Positions 8,090 through 18,347 of a DNA stretch of 64,000 nt are shown piece by piece. This stretch comes from Mycobacteroides chelonae (GTDB taxonomy: Bacteria > Actinomycetota > Actinomycetes > Mycobacteriales > Mycobacteriaceae). The notes under the pieces are model-generated. The model was not told the DNA's origin, made no database searches, and saw only the letters and a list, made by a program, of their open reading frames with translations. The stretch is taken from NCBI GenBank assembly GCA_014204435.1, contig JACHLF010000002.1, forward strand, positions 124,001-188,000, read 5' to 3'. Positions within the stretch are counted from its first letter, which is position 1; each line of letters begins with the position of its first letter. The position numbers and the translations under genes are program-made.

Positions 8090-11000
8090 GAGCAGCCGCC
8101 ATGATCGCCTCGTTCACATCGCCTCCGGTCAGCTCCGCATCGGCGATGGCCTCGAGCACGCGACGGTAGTCGCGGGGCATCACCTTGACGAAGGAGTCGC
8201 TTTGGCCGCTCCAGTCGGCCAGAATGCGTTGTCCGACAGCAGAGTCGGTCGCCGCTACATGCTTCTCGATCAAGCTACGCAGCACCTGTTTGTCGTCGGG
8301 ATCCAACGCCTCCAGGTCCACCATTTCATCGTTGAGATTGTCCATCAGCTGTTTGTCGGGGTCGTACACGTACGCCACGCCACCCGACATGCCCGCCGCG
8401 AAGTTACGGCCGGTCGGGCCGAGCACCACCACGGTGCCACCGGTCATGTACTCGCAGCCGTGGTCACCCACGCCCTCGACGACGGCGGTGGCACCGGAGT
8501 TGCGGACCGCGAACCGCTCCCCCACTAGACCGTTGAGGAATGCCTCACCGCTGGTGGCGCCGAACAGGATCACGTTGCCGCCGATGATGTTGTTCTCGGG
8601 GACAAAGCCTTCCGGCGCCTCACGAGAGGGACACACCGCGATGTGTCCACCGGAGAGGCCCTTACCCACGTAGTCGTTGGCGTCGCCGAAGAGGCGCAGC
8701 GTGATACCACGCGGCACAAAGGCACCGAAGCTGTTACCTGCTGAACCGGTGAAGGTGATGTCGATCGTGTCGTCCGGAAGGCCCTCGCCGCCATAGGCTT
8801 TGGTGACCTCGTGGCCGAGCATGGTGCCGACGGTCCGGTTGACGTTCGTGATCAGCGTCTCGAACTTCACCGGGGTACCGCGATCCAGCGCCTCGCGGCT
8901 CATCACGATGAGCTGCTGGTCCAGGGCCTTCTCCAGGCCGTGGTCCTGCGAACCGCTGCAGTACAGATCCTGGTTCATGAACGCCGACTCAGGCTCGGCC
9001 AGCACCGGTGTCAGGTCAATCTTGCTGGCCTTCCAGTGCGCCACCGCGCGTTCGATGTCCAGCGCGCCGACCTGGCCCACCGCCTCGTTGACGGTGCGGA
9101 AGCCGAGCTCGGCCATGAGCTCACGCACCTCTTCGGCGATGAACAGGAAGAAGTTCTCCACGAACTCCGGCTTGCCGTTGAACCGCTGCCGCAGCACCGG
9201 GTTCTGCGTGGCCACACCCACCGGGCAGGTGTCCAGGTGGCACACCCGCATCATGATGCAGCCGGACACCACCAGGGGAGCGGTCGCGAAACCGAACTCC
9301 TCGCCACCCAGCAGCATCGCGATCATCACGTCGCGGCCGGTCTTGAGCTGACCGTCGACCTGCACGACGATGCGGTCGCGCAGACCGTTGAGCAGCAGAG
9401 TCTGCTGCGTCTCGGCCAAGCCCAGCTCCCACGGCGCACCGGCGTGCTTCATGGAGGTCAGCGGCGTCGCACCGGTACCGCCGTCGTGTCCGGAGATGAG
9501 CACCACGTCGGCGTGCGCCTTGGAAACCCCCGTGGCCACCGTGCCGACACCGTTCTCCGACACCAGCTTCACGTGCACACGTGCCTGCGGGTTGGAGTTC
9601 TTGAGGTCGTGGATCAGCTGCGCCAAGTCCTCGATCGAGTAGATGTCGTGGTGCGGGGGAGGGGAGATGAGCCCCACGCCCGGCGTGGAGTGACGCACCT
9701 CGGCCACCCACGGGTACACCTTGTGCGCAGGAAGCTGGCCGCCCTCTCCGGGCTTGGCTCCCTGAGCCATCTTGATCTGGATATCGGTGCAGCTGCTCAG
9801 GTAGTGCGAGGTGACACCGAACCGGCCGGAGGCCACCTGCTTGATGGAGCTGCGGCGCCAGTCGCCGTTCTCATCCGGGGTGAATCGGCGCGGATCCTCG
9901 CCACCCTCACCGGAGTTCGAACGACCCCCCAAGCGGTTCATGGCGATGGCCAGCGTCTCGTGGGCCTCGGCGGAGATGGAGCCGAAGCTCATCGCACCGG
10001 TCGAGAAGCGCTTGACGATCTCGCTGGCAGGCTCCACCTCTTCCAGCGGTACCGGCGGGCGCACACCATCTTTGAACTTCAGCAGGCCACGTAGCGAGGC
10101 CATCCGCTCGCTCTGGTCATCGACCAGCGCGGTGTACTCCTTGAACACCGAGTACTGGCCGGTGCGAGTGGAGTGCTGCAGCTTGAAGACGGTGTCGGGG
10201 TTGAACAGGTGGTACTCACCCTCACGCCGCCATTGGTACTCGCCACCCACCTCCAGCTCGCGGTGCGCCCATTCCTCCGGGCGCTCCAGGAAGGCCAGGT
10301 GATGACGCGAGGCCACGTCCGCGGCGATCTCGTCCAGACCGATACCGCCAGTGGGGCATGCCAATCCGGCGAAGTACTCGTCGAGCAGCTCCTGCGAGAG
10401 GCCGATGGCCTGGAACAGCTGAGCGCCGGTGTAGGAGGCCAGCGTGGAGATGCCCATCTTGGACATCACCTTGAGCACACCCTTACCCGCGGCCTTGATG
10501 TAGTTGCGGATCGCCTTGTCACGCTCCACGCCGGTGATCATGCCGCGGTCGATGAGGTCCTCGATGGACTCGAAGGCCATGTAGGGGTTGACGGCGGCAG
10601 CGCCGAAGCCCACCAGCACCGCGATGTGGTGCACCTCGCGGGCGTCGCCCGCCTCGACCACCAGGCCGACCTTGGTGCGCGACCTATCACGCACCAGGTG
10701 ATGGTGCACCGCGGAAACCGCCAAAAGTGAAGGGATGGGAGCCATCTGGTCATCCGACTCACGGTCGGACAGAATGAGCACCTGAGCACCGTCGGCAATG
10801 GCCGCGGACGCCTCGGCGCGCACCGATTCCAGCGCAGTCCGCAGACCCGCGCCGCTCTCCGCGACGGGGTACAGGCAACGGATCACCCGGCTGGAGAAGC
10901 CGTGCGAACGACCGTTGACCTCGTCACTGGGATCGAGGTGGATCAGCTTGTCCAACTCGTCGTTGTGCAGCACCGGCTGCGGCAGCAGGATCTGGTGGCA

Positions 11001-12677
11001 CGACTCGGGAGTCGGGTTCAGCAGGTCGCCCTCCGGGCCGATCACGCCGCCCAGGCTGGTGACCACCTCTTCACGGATGGCGTCCAGCGGGGGATTGGTG
11101 ACCTGAGCGAAAAGCTGCTGGAAGTAGTCGAACAACATCCGCGAACGGTTCGATAGCACCGCGATCGGGGTATCGGTGCCCATCGATCCGAGTGCCTCCG
11201 CACCCGTGCGCGCCATCGGTGCAACCAGGAGGTTCAGCTCCTCGTAGGTGTACCCGAAAGTCTGCTGGCGCAATACGATCCGGTTGTGCGGCATGTGCTG
11301 ATGCGGGCGATCGGGCAGCTGCTCGAGGCGCACCAGGCCCTCGTCGAGCCACTGTTTGTACGGCTCGGCCGCGGCAAGCTCGGCCTTGACCTCTTCGTCG
11401 GAGACGATGCGGCCCTGCGTGGTGTCCACCAGAAACATGCGGCCGGGCTGCAAGCGGGTGCGCTGCACGACGGTGGACGGATCCAGGTCCAGGACGCCGG
11501 CCTCGGAGGCCATCACGACGAGTCCGTCGCTGGTCACCCAAACCCGGGACGGCCGTAGGCCGTTGCGGTCGAGTACCGCGCCGACGATGGTGCCGTCGGT
11601 GAAGCAGACCGACGCCGGTCCATCCCAGGGTTCCATGAGGGAGGCGTGGTACTCGTAAAAGGCGCGGCGCTGCGGGTCCATGGACTCGTGCCGTTCCCAC
11701 GCCTCGGGAATCATCATCAGCACCGCGTGGTGCAGGGGGCGGCCGCCCAGATGCAGCAGTTCCAGTGCCTCGTCGAACCGCGCCGTGTCCGAGGCACCGC
11801 GCGTACAAATCGGGAAAATCTTGTCCAACTGGGCCGGATCGCCGAAGGCGTCGGTCTTGATGAGCGCCTCACGGGCCCGCATCCAGTTCTCATTGCCTGC
11901 GACGGTGTTGATCTCGCCGTTGTGCGCCACCCGGCGGTAGGGGTGTGCCAGCGGCCAGGACGGGAAGGTGTTGGTGGAGAAGCGCGAGTGCACGATGCCC
12001 AGTGCGCTCTCGACCCGCTCGTCCTGTAGATCCACGTAGAACGCCCGCAGCTGCGGCGTGGTCAGCATGCCCTTGTAGACGAAGGTGCGACCGGACAGGC
12101 TTGGGAAGTACACGGTCTCCTCGCCGAGGCTGCCCCGGCCGGATCCCTGACTTCCCAGCTCATGCTCGATGCGCTTGCGCACCACGTAGACGCGCCGCTC
12201 CAGGTCGATACCGGAGGCACCGGCGATGAACAGCTGACGGAAGGTGGGCATGGCGTCTCGGGCGAGGGCACCCAGCGAAGAGTCGTCGTGCGGAACCTCG
12301 CGCCAGCCCAGGACCGTCAAACCCTCTGCCTCGACGATCTTCTCGACGGCCTCGCACGCGGCCGCGGCGTCCTTGGATCCCTGCGGCAGGAACGCGATAC
12401 CGGAGGCATAGCTGCCCTCGGCGGGCAGCTCGAAGCTTCCGTTTTCGGCCAGGACGGCACGGAAGAATTTGTCCGGGATCTGCAGCATGATTCCGGCGCC
12501 GTCGCCGCTATTCGGCTCGGCTCCCGCGGCACCACGGTGCTCCAGGTTCAGCAGTGCGGTGATGGCCTTGTCCACGATGTCGCGGCTGCGCCGGCCGTGC
12601 ATATCCACGACCATGGCGACACCGCACGAATCGTGCTCGTAGGCCGGGTTGTAGAGCCCGGTCGCGGGGTGTGGCAT
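8082..12677 (-). CDS. gltB: Glutamate synthase (NADPH) large subunit
   Basis: 1531 residues, the normal length. The N-terminal glutamine amidotransferase nucleophile is Cys18 in HDSCGVAMV, so the precursor carries a 17-residue propeptide that must be removed. The FMN/2-oxoglutarate domain holds [12 protein letters not shown] and the 3Fe-4S ligands in [19 protein letters not shown]. The C-terminal part is the glycine-rich beta-helix ([44 protein letters not shown]). It carries out ammonia transfer from glutamine to 2-oxoglutarate, with electrons delivered by GltD. Confidence 0.97.
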   Translation of the reverse strand: MPHPATGLYNPAYEHDSCGVAMVVDMHGRRSRDIVDKAITALLNLEHRGAAGAEPNSGDGAGIMLQIPDKFFRAVLAENGSFELPAEGSYASGIAFLPQGSKDAAAACEAVEKIVEAEGLTVLGWREVPHDDSSLGALARDAMPTFRQLFIAGASGIDLERRVYVVRKRIEHELGSQGSGRGSLGEETVYFPSLSGRTFVYKGMLTTPQLRAFYVDLQDERVESALGIVHSRFSTNTFPSWPLAHPYRRVAHNGEINTVAGNENWMRAREALIKTDAFGDPAQLDKIFPICTRGASDTARFDEALELLHLGGRPLHHAVLMMIPEAWERHESMDPQRRAFYEYHASLMEPWDGPASVCFTDGTIVGAVLDRNGLRPSRVWVTSDGLVVMASEAGVLDLDPSTVVQRTRLQPGRMFLVDTTQGRIVSDEEVKAELAAAEPYKQWLDEGLVRLEQLPDRPHQHMPHNRIVLRQQTFGYTYEELNLLVAPMARTGAEALGSMGTDTPIAVLSNRSRMLFDYFQQLFAQVTNPPLDAIREEVVTSLGGVIGPEGDLLNPTPESCHQILLPQPVLHNDELDKLIHLDPSDEVNGRSHGFSSRVIRCLYPVAESGAGLRTALESVRAEASAAIADGAQVLILSDRESDDQMAPIPSLLAVSAVHHHLVRDRSRTKVGLVVEAGDAREVHHIAVLVGFGAAAVNPYMAFESIEDLIDRGMITGVERDKAIRNYIKAAGKGVLKVMSKMGISTLASYTGAQLFQAIGLSQELLDEYFAGLACPTGGIGLDEIAADVASRHHLAFLERPEEWAHRELEVGGEYQWRREGEYHLFNPDTVFKLQHSTRTGQYSVFKEYTALVDDQSERMASLRGLLKFKDGVRPPVPLEEVEPASEIVKRFSTGAMSFGSISAEAHETLAIAMNRLGGRSNSGEGGEDPRRFTPDENGDWRRSSIKQVASGRFGVTSHYLSSCTDIQIKMAQGAKPGEGGQLPAHKVYPWVAEVRHSTPGVGLISPPPHHDIYSIEDLAQLIHDLKNSNPQARVHVKLVSENGVGTVATGVSKAHADVVLISGHDGGTGATPLTSMKHAGAPWELGLAETQQTLLLNGLRDRIVVQVDGQLKTGRDVMIAMLLGGEEFGFATAPLVVSGCIMMRVCHLDTCPVGVATQNPVLRQRFNGKPEFVENFFLFIAEEVRELMAELGFRTVNEAVGQVGALDIERAVAHWKASKIDLTPVLAEPESAFMNQDLYCSGSQDHGLEKALDQQLIVMSREALDRGTPVKFETLITNVNRTVGTMLGHEVTKAYGGEGLPDDTIDITFTGSAGNSFGAFVPRGITLRLFGDANDYVGKGLSGGHIAVCPSREAPEGFVPENNIIGGNVILFGATSGEAFLNGLVGERFAVRNSGATAVVEGVGDHGCEYMTGGTVVVLGPTGRNFAAGMSGGVAYVYDPDKQLMDNLNDEMVDLEALDPDDKQVLRSLIEKHVAATDSAVGQRILADWSGQSDSFVKVMPRDYRRVLEAIADAELTGGDVNEAIMAAARG

Positions 12678-13146
12678 GGCTGCTCGTCTCGTCTCCAGGG
12701 TTTCCCCAGGCGCATCGGCTGAATGCGCCCGTCAATACCCTCCTCGAAGGTGCCTCACAGACCGGCACGGGGTGGTGCTCAAACCCCGGGGCTGGCCCGT
12801 TGGCCCTTGTCCGTAGCGTCCTTCTCGGCCGTCTGCTGGGTGTGCTCGCGGTGACGATGAGGCACCCACCGGACACCGTTGACCAGCGGATCTCGTGCCC
12901 CGACGCGACAAGTAACCAAAACGATATGTCAGGAACCCCGGTGCACGCCAACTCGGGTGGTTAGATGACGCGACACCTCGTGGCGTCACGCTTTCCATGC
13001 GTTCTTCATAGCAAGGTCAACGCATGTTTCCTCGGCAAATCCCCGTGATACCCATAGAGAACGTCGCGTCTTTTTCTGCCTGCTCACGGTGATTTACAAT
13101 TTCTTCCATCGCGTAAGCGCAGCAGTGCGCAGGATTCGGAGGATGC
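12678..13146. other. Divergent intergenic region gltB / SDR operon
   Basis: A 469-bp non-coding interval that must hold the promoters of gltB (leftward) and of the SDR operon (rightward). A small inverted repeat, TGACGC (12966-12971) and GCGTCA (12983-12988), is the only clear symmetric element. The part after about 12960 is less GC-rich than the rest, as expected for promoter DNA. I see no gene or riboswitch. GGAGG at 13137-13141 is the ribosome-binding site for the SDR gene. Confidence 0.6.
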
Positions 13147-13980
13147 ATGACATCCGGCAGTGCCCAGCGCAACAGCCTGGTGGTGGTGACCGGCGGCGGT
13201 AGCGGTATCGGCCGCGAGACCGCGCTGGCCTTCGCCCGCCAGGGAGCGCGTGTCGTCGTCGCCGACATCAACCTCGACACCGCCAACGAGACCGTCGGGC
13301 TCATCGACAAGCTCGGCGGATCCGCGCACCCCTATGCCCTGGATGTATCCGACGAATCCGCCGTGACCGCATTCGCCGAGACGGTGTGCGCCGACCACGG
13401 TGTGCCGGACGTCTTGATCAACAACGCCGGTATCGGCCAGGGCGGGCGATTCTTCGACACCCCCTCCGCCGACTTCCAGCGCGTGCTCAACATCAATTTA
13501 GGCGGAGTCGTCTACGGCTGCCGCGCCTTCGGGCCGCGCATGGCCGAGCGCAAGCGCGGCCACATCGTCAATATCTCCAGCGCCGCCGCGTACACACCCA
13601 TTCCCGAGATGGGCGCCTACGCCACCAGCAAGGCGGCCGTATTCATGTTCTCCGACGTGCTGCGCGGCGAGCTGGCGCGCGACAAGGTCAAGGTGAGCAC
13701 CATCTGCCCGGGCATTGTCAACACCAACATCATTCGCACCACTCAGTTTTCGGGTCTCTCACCGGAAGACGAGGCCAAACGGCAGCAACAGGGCGCCGGG
13801 CTCTACGCCAAGCGCGGATACGGTCCGGAAAAGGTAGCCAAGGAGATCGTCAACGCCGTGGCCAAGGGCAAGTCGATCGTCCCGGTGACCCCGGAAGCAC
13901 ACGTACAGTACCACTTCAGCCGCCTGGCCCCGGCGCTGAACCGGTTCTTCTGGGGTCTCAGCGACAAGATCAGTCGGTAG
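13147..13980 (+). CDS. Short-chain dehydrogenase/reductase
   Basis: 277 residues, classical SDR. The cofactor motif is TGGGSGIGRETA (residues 15-26), followed by NNAGIGQGG, the catalytic Ser in VNISSAAAYTP and the YATSK active-site pair. ADIN after the second strand has an acidic Asp, which favours NAD over NADP. The C-terminal ~30 residues extend past the usual SDR end, as in mycobacterial relatives of the EphD dehydrogenase domain. First gene of a three-gene unit with a diiron-like protein and a ferredoxin-type reductase, suggesting oxidation of a lipid or steroid-like alcohol (inference). Confidence 0.92.
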   Translation: MTSGSAQRNSLVVVTGGGSGIGRETALAFARQGARVVVADINLDTANETVGLIDKLGGSAHPYALDVSDESAVTAFAETVCADHGVPDVLINNAGIGQGGRFFDTPSADFQRVLNINLGGVVYGCRAFGPRMAERKRGHIVNISSAAAYTPIPEMGAYATSKAAVFMFSDVLRGELARDKVKVSTICPGIVNTNIIRTTQFSGLSPEDEAKRQQQGAGLYAKRGYGPEKVAKEIVNAVAKGKSIVPVTPEAHVQYHFSRLAPALNRFFWGLSDKISR

Positions 13981-14000
13981 CGAGTAAGGAGACAGACATC

Positions 14001-14918
14001 ATGGCGCGCAACACAACTGAGGCCACCGGCCTGCAGGTCGTACCCACCGAGCCGGGCGAGGTCGTGCTGCGGCCCCGCAATGTCCAGTTCGACACCAGCC
14101 ACACGCCGCTGCACTGGATTCCCAACGAGCCCATCGTGTCGCACTTCATCTCGGCATTCAATCTCCTGCTGCCGGAGGGGGAGCGGGCCTTTGTCGACAC
14201 CTTCACCCGCGCCCTGCCCTACGTGAAGGACGACAAGATTCGAGAGGCGATGATCGGCTTCATGGGTCAGGAGGCCGTGCACGCCGAGACCCACAACAAG
14301 GTCCTCGGGGACTTCCTGGAGAAGAACGGCCTCGACGTACGGCCCGCGCTGACCCAGATCGAATACGTCACCCACATGCTGGAGCGGACCAACGAATTGC
14401 GCAGCGAAAAGCTGCGCTACCGGGTGATGGTGGAAAAGCTGGCGCTCATCGCCGGCATCGAGCACTTCACCGCCGTACTCGGCGACTGGGTGCTGAACCA
14501 CCCCTTCGAGAAGTTCAACGCCGACCCGGAGATGGTGGACCTGTTCCGCTGGCACGGCGCCGAAGAGGTCGAGCACCGCAGCGTCGCCTACGACGTGGCC
14601 CGCTACTTCCAGATTCGCCGCGGACACATGATGCTGACCTTCGTGCTGGCCACCGTGCTGCTGGTCGGCGTGATGCTGCGCTACACCAAGTTCCTGGTGC
14701 GGCAGGACCCGTCGCTGCCCAACTATGGGGTGTTCGGCGTGCTGCGCCAGATGAACAAGGCCATGAAGCGCGGCGCGTTCCTGAAGTGGCGTGAGCTGGC
14801 CAAGTCGGCACTGGAGTTCATGCGTCCGGGCTTCTCACCCGACCAGGTGGGCAGCACGGCACAGGCGGTGGCGTACCTGAGCACGTCACCCGCCGCCAAG
14901 GCCGCGGCCGGCTACTGA
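14001..14918 (+). CDS. PF10118-type predicted metal-dependent hydrolase/diiron protein
   Basis: 305 residues from ATG 14001, after AAGGAGACAG; the upstream extension of the frame is the shadow of the SDR gene. The helical core holds GQEAVHAETHN, EKLALIAGIEHFTA and WHGAEEVEHRSVAYD, an Glu/His pattern like a ferritin-type dimetal site. A hydrophobic helix (MMLTFVLATVLLVGVMLRY) suggests membrane association. The family is annotated as a metal-dependent hydrolase. In this context a diiron oxygenase that draws electrons from the next gene's reductase is a plausible alternative (inference). Confidence 0.85.
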   Translation: MARNTTEATGLQVVPTEPGEVVLRPRNVQFDTSHTPLHWIPNEPIVSHFISAFNLLLPEGERAFVDTFTRALPYVKDDKIREAMIGFMGQEAVHAETHNKVLGDFLEKNGLDVRPALTQIEYVTHMLERTNELRSEKLRYRVMVEKLALIAGIEHFTAVLGDWVLNHPFEKFNADPEMVDLFRWHGAEEVEHRSVAYDVARYFQIRRGHMMLTFVLATVLLVGVMLRYTKFLVRQDPSLPNYGVFGVLRQMNKAMKRGAFLKWRELAKSALEFMRPGFSPDQVGSTAQAVAYLSTSPAAKAAAGY

Positions 14919-16057
14919 TGTTCGATCGCTTTCGCCGCACGCCGCAGTCCACCCCCCAGCGCAAGCGGCCCTCGCTGCCGCCGACGCTGTACGGCACCCT
15001 GCCGGTGTCGCCCACGATCGCACTCGGCAGCGTGATGTTCCCGGTTGTGGTCCGGGCCATCGGCGCCCTGTTGATTCTCAAGAAGCCGCCGGAGAATCAC
15101 GTCGACCGGACGCTGCAGTTGGTGGTCAAAGGCCGCTGGATCGAGGCCAAGGATCAGGACGTCGCCAGCCTGGTGCTGGCCGCTCCCGACGGACAACGCC
15201 TTCCGCCGTGGCATCCCGGCGCACACCTGGATCTGCTGCTGCCGTCGGGACGGATGCGGCAGTATTCACTGTGCGGCGATGTCTCCGACCCGTATCACTA
15301 CCGCATCGCCGTGCGTCGAATCCCCGAGGGCGGCGGTGGCTCCATCGAGGTTCACGACGCGCTGCACATCGGTGCCACGGTATCGATCCTGGGGCCGCGC
15401 AACGCCTTCCCGCTCGCGATGACCCAGCCCGGACCGCGCAGACTGCACTTCGTGGCTGGCGGCATCGGCATCACACCGATCCTGTCCATGATCGCCTTCG
15501 CCGAGCAGCTGGGTAAGCCATGGACCATGGTGTACACCGGCAGGAACCGCGATTCACTCCCGTTCCTCAACGAGCTCAAGCGCTTTGGTGATCGGGTCAT
15601 CATCCGGACCGACGATCAGTCCGGTCTGCCCACCGCCGACGACCTGCTGCCCGACGTCGGCGAGAATGACGCGGTGTACTGCTGCGGCCCCGCCCCGATG
15701 CTGGCGGTCCTGCAGCGGCGGCTCCTCGAAATGCCCTCCGTGGAACTCCATTTCGAGCGCTTTGCCGCTGCCCCGGTGGTGGACGGTCACCCCTTTGAAG
15801 TGCAGCTGGGTCCCGGCGGACCGGTGTTGGAGGTACCGGCCGATCGCACGGCGCTGGATGTCATCAAGGAGCGGCTGCCGCATGCGGCCTACTCGTGCCA
15901 GCAGGGTTTCTGTGGGACATGCAAGGTCAACGTGCTGGCGGGCACCGCCGACCATCGCGACCAGATTCTCACCGAGTCGCAACGCGAAGAGGGCCAGATC
16001 TTGACCTGTGTCTCGCGCGGCGAAGGGCGCCTGGTTCTGGACCTGTCCGCCGAGTAG
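14918..16057 (+). CDS. Ferredoxin-dependent oxidoreductase, FNR-like with C-terminal 2Fe-2S
   Basis: 379 residues, start ATG overlapping the previous stop (TGATG at 14916-14920). An N-terminal ~50-residue leader is followed by a flavin domain (RMRQYSLCGDVSD), an NAD-binding domain (GGIGITPILSM, YCCGPAPML) and a plant-type 2Fe-2S domain with CQQGFCGTCK plus a distal Cys in LTCVSRG. This is the phthalate dioxygenase reductase-like order. It would move electrons from NAD(P)H to an oxygenase, most simply the PF10118 protein encoded immediately upstream. Confidence 0.92.
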   Translation: MFDRFRRTPQSTPQRKRPSLPPTLYGTLPVSPTIALGSVMFPVVVRAIGALLILKKPPENHVDRTLQLVVKGRWIEAKDQDVASLVLAAPDGQRLPPWHPGAHLDLLLPSGRMRQYSLCGDVSDPYHYRIAVRRIPEGGGGSIEVHDALHIGATVSILGPRNAFPLAMTQPGPRRLHFVAGGIGITPILSMIAFAEQLGKPWTMVYTGRNRDSLPFLNELKRFGDRVIIRTDDQSGLPTADDLLPDVGENDAVYCCGPAPMLAVLQRRLLEMPSVELHFERFAAAPVVDGHPFEVQLGPGGPVLEVPADRTALDVIKERLPHAAYSCQQGFCGTCKVNVLAGTADHRDQILTESQREEGQILTCVSRGEGRLVLDLSAE

Positions 16058-16179
16058 CGATACCCGGCCGGAACCGCGGCTGTGGCCACTGAGCGCGAGA
16101 CGTTCACGTCATGCTCCTGGTGTGGGTGCACCACGCGATGGTTCACCCGGTGTTCATCGGCTCCCCGTTAACTACCTCC

Positions 16180-17739
16180 ATGCGCATCCCCCACGCAGCC
16201 GCCGCCCTCATATCAGCCCTCGTCGTGGCGCTAGCCCCGTCAGCCACCGCCGCGCCGCCCTCAGATTCCCCCGAGGTGCCCGCAGGTGAGATCGCCAAGA
16301 CCGGCGGTGCCAACCGCATCAAGGGCGGGCGCGAGGGCGACAAAACGGCGGACCTGCGCAATTCGGTGCAGGGCCGCAACGCCAAAAACGTCATCCTGTT
16401 GATCGGTGACGGCATGGGCACCTCGGAGATCACCTCGGCGCGCAACTACCAGTACGGTGCCGCCGGAACACTCCCCGGCCTCGACGCGCTGCCCATCACC
16501 GGCGAGTACACCACCTTCGCTCTGACCAAGGATGGACCGGAGAAGGGCAAGCCGGACTACGTGACCGACTCCGCGGCCTCCGGTACTGGCTGGGCGACGG
16601 GGACAAAGACGTACAACGGTGCCATCTCGGTCGACCTCGACGGTAAGCCGCTGGACACGATCCTGGAGATCGTGCAGAAGCAGGGCTTCGCAACCGGCAA
16701 TGTCACCACCGCGGAACTGCAGGACGCCACCCCCGCCGTGCTCACCGCGCATGTCACCGATCGGGACTGCAAAGGGCCCAAGGAAACCCTGGAGAAGTGC
16801 GCCGGAAACGCCGTCGACAACGGCGGCCAGGGCTCGATCTCCGAGCAGCTGGTGAACACCCGGGCCGACATCAGCCTCGGCGGGGGCGGCAAGTACTTCC
16901 AGGAAACCCTCACCGCGGGTGAGTACAAGGGCAAGACCTCCTTGGAGGTCGCCAAGGAGGTCGGCTACCAGCTCCCCACCACCGCAGGCGATCTGAACAG
17001 GGTGAACAACCTCGACAACCCTGTGTTGGGAGTGTTCGGCAAGGGCAACCTACCGGTGCAGTGGGACAAGGTGCCTGCAGCCGTTCCGGGTGGCGGCAAG
17101 CTGCCCGCGACCACCTGCCGGCAGAACCCGGACCTGCCCAAGGACCAGCCTCAGTTGTCCGCAATGACAACTAAAGCCATTGACCTGCTGGTGAATTCGA
17201 AGAAGGGCAAGGACAAGGGCTTCTTCCTGCAGGTCGAGTCGGCCTCGATCGACAAACAGGATCACGCGGCCGATATCTGCGGTCAGATCGGTGAGACGAT
17301 CGCCTTGGACGAGGCCGTTGCCGCCGCCCTGGACTTCGCCCGCCAGGACGGCAACACCCTGGTGATCGTCACCGCCGATCACGGACATTCCTCGCTCATC
17401 GTTCCGGAGGACTTCGACAACCCCGCCGCGCTGTCGGTCGCGGTGAAGACTACCGACGGCGCCACCATGCGGATCATGTATCCCACTGCGCCGGAAGGGG
17501 AGTCGCAGACGCACACCGGCACTCAGGTGCGCATTGCTGCGTACGGCCCGGGAGCGGCCAACGTATCCGGCCTTACCGATCAGACCGACAACTTCAACAC
17601 GATCGTCGGAGCGCTACTCGGAAACAAGAGCCCGGCCGCCTCGGACGGACCCTCCTGGTGGGTGGCTGGTGGGATCGCGGTGGTGGCCGCCATCCTGGGT
17701 GCGGCGGCCGCGTTCGTCCTGAGTCGGCAGCGAACGTAA
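16180..17739 (+). CDS. Secreted/membrane-anchored alkaline phosphatase
   Basis: 519 residues from ATG 16180, chosen because it opens a signal peptide (MRIPHAAAALISALVVALA, likely cut after SATA). Metal and nucleophile motifs: LLIGDGMGTSEI, VTDSAASGTGWATG (the Ser after Asp is the nucleophile), KGFFLQVESASIDKQDHA and VTADHGHSSLI. It would hydrolyse phosphomonoesters outside the cytoplasm. The C-terminus has a transmembrane helix (WWVAGGIAVVAAILGAAAAFVL) followed by SRQRT, which would anchor the enzyme to the membrane, unlike the soluble E. coli PhoA. Confidence 0.92.
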   Translation: MRIPHAAAALISALVVALAPSATAAPPSDSPEVPAGEIAKTGGANRIKGGREGDKTADLRNSVQGRNAKNVILLIGDGMGTSEITSARNYQYGAAGTLPGLDALPITGEYTTFALTKDGPEKGKPDYVTDSAASGTGWATGTKTYNGAISVDLDGKPLDTILEIVQKQGFATGNVTTAELQDATPAVLTAHVTDRDCKGPKETLEKCAGNAVDNGGQGSISEQLVNTRADISLGGGGKYFQETLTAGEYKGKTSLEVAKEVGYQLPTTAGDLNRVNNLDNPVLGVFGKGNLPVQWDKVPAAVPGGGKLPATTCRQNPDLPKDQPQLSAMTTKAIDLLVNSKKGKDKGFFLQVESASIDKQDHAADICGQIGETIALDEAVAAALDFARQDGNTLVIVTADHGHSSLIVPEDFDNPAALSVAVKTTDGATMRIMYPTAPEGESQTHTGTQVRIAAYGPGAANVSGLTDQTDNFNTIVGALLGNKSPAASDGPSWWVAGGIAVVAAILGAAAAFVLSRQRT

Positions 17740-17981
17740 CTCCGCCACGCACCGACCACGGCCTGTCCCTGTAAACCTGTGTGGGGCGAGGAATCCCGAG
17801 AGCGGGTCGCATCGGCGTTAGGGGGTGTCGCCGGGCCAAGCGCCTGGGCCGGAGTGTGCCTACTGGTTGCCGCGATCGCCCTGGCGACTTACAGTCTCGG
17901 CGCCGCCGGTCATGCCGGGCAGGGGCCGCAGGTCTGGGTCGTCGAGCACCCCCTGTCGAGTGTGCGGAATCCGAGCGATAT

Positions 17982-18071
17982 CCCCGGGCGGGCGCGGGCC
18001 TTCGCGATTGCGGCTCTGCCTACGGGGTTTCCTCCGAATACCCGCTTCACCACGTTGAAATCGCTGCTCAT
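17982..18071 (-). pseudogene. Truncated 5' end of an unidentified gene
   Basis: A strong ribosome-binding site (GGAAAGGG on the minus strand) precedes ATG 18071. The first ~30 codons read as a plausible protein start (MSSDFNVVKRVFGGNPVGRA...), then the frame turns into unrelated sequence and stops. It is transcribed divergently from the TetR fragment at 18144, with the intact palindrome 18098-18119 midway. The rest of the gene is gone and the family cannot be told. Confidence 0.5.
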
Positions 18072-18097
18072 GACCCTTTCCTTCTTTCCGACAGTCC

Positions 18098-18119
18098 GGT
18101 GTAGTCAGCTGACTACACC
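18098..18119. promoter_or_regulatory. Perfect 22-bp palindromic operator, TetR-type
   Basis: A perfect 22-bp palindrome with half-site GGTGTAGTCAG. It lies 26 bp from the start of the minus-strand fragment and 24 bp from the start of the TetR fragment, the usual place for a shared operator. The size and symmetry fit a TetR homodimer. Both flanking genes are broken, so the site is orphaned unless a regulator elsewhere uses it. Confidence 0.75.
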
Positions 18120-18143
18120 TTGGCCATCCCCTACGGCACATAC

Positions 18144-18287
18144 ATGACTACATCGGAGGCAACGGGTGCTCGCCCCGTCGGCAAGGAGGAGGTCGTCGAG
18201 GCCGTTCTCAACGCCGCCGCCCAACTCTTCTCCGAGAAGGGGCCGGCCGCCAGGCCTCCGATGAGGCTCGGTACATCGCCTCGGTGA
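18144..18287 (+). pseudogene. TetR-family regulator, N-terminal remnant
   Basis: 47 codons from ATG 18144. The segment KEEVVEAVLNAAAQLFSEKGPAA is the first helix of a TetR DNA-binding domain, but the sequence leaves the family immediately after GPAA and hits a stop at 18285. The recognition helices and the ligand domain are missing, so this is a deletion remnant and not a functional regulator. The remaining 60 bp to the sulfurtransferase start hold no gene. Confidence 0.75.
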
Positions 18288-18347
18288 GTCTTCCCGTCGA
18301 CGACGGCAACACGCAGCGGAGGCCCCGATCGGCGGTACCGTCTCGGT

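Noticed and set aside
8811..10094. Plus-strand open frame of 427 codons
   Set aside because: Antisense to gltB, which matches its family along the whole length; the frame's Arg/His/Gln-rich text has no protein similarity.
17779..18147. Plus-strand frame with a hydrophobic segment (AWAGVCLLVAAIALATYSL)
   Set aside because: Only one membrane-like segment, no ribosome-binding site, and it runs antisense through the truncated minus-strand gene and over the operator palindrome. Kept out as a gene; it may be part of the decayed region.
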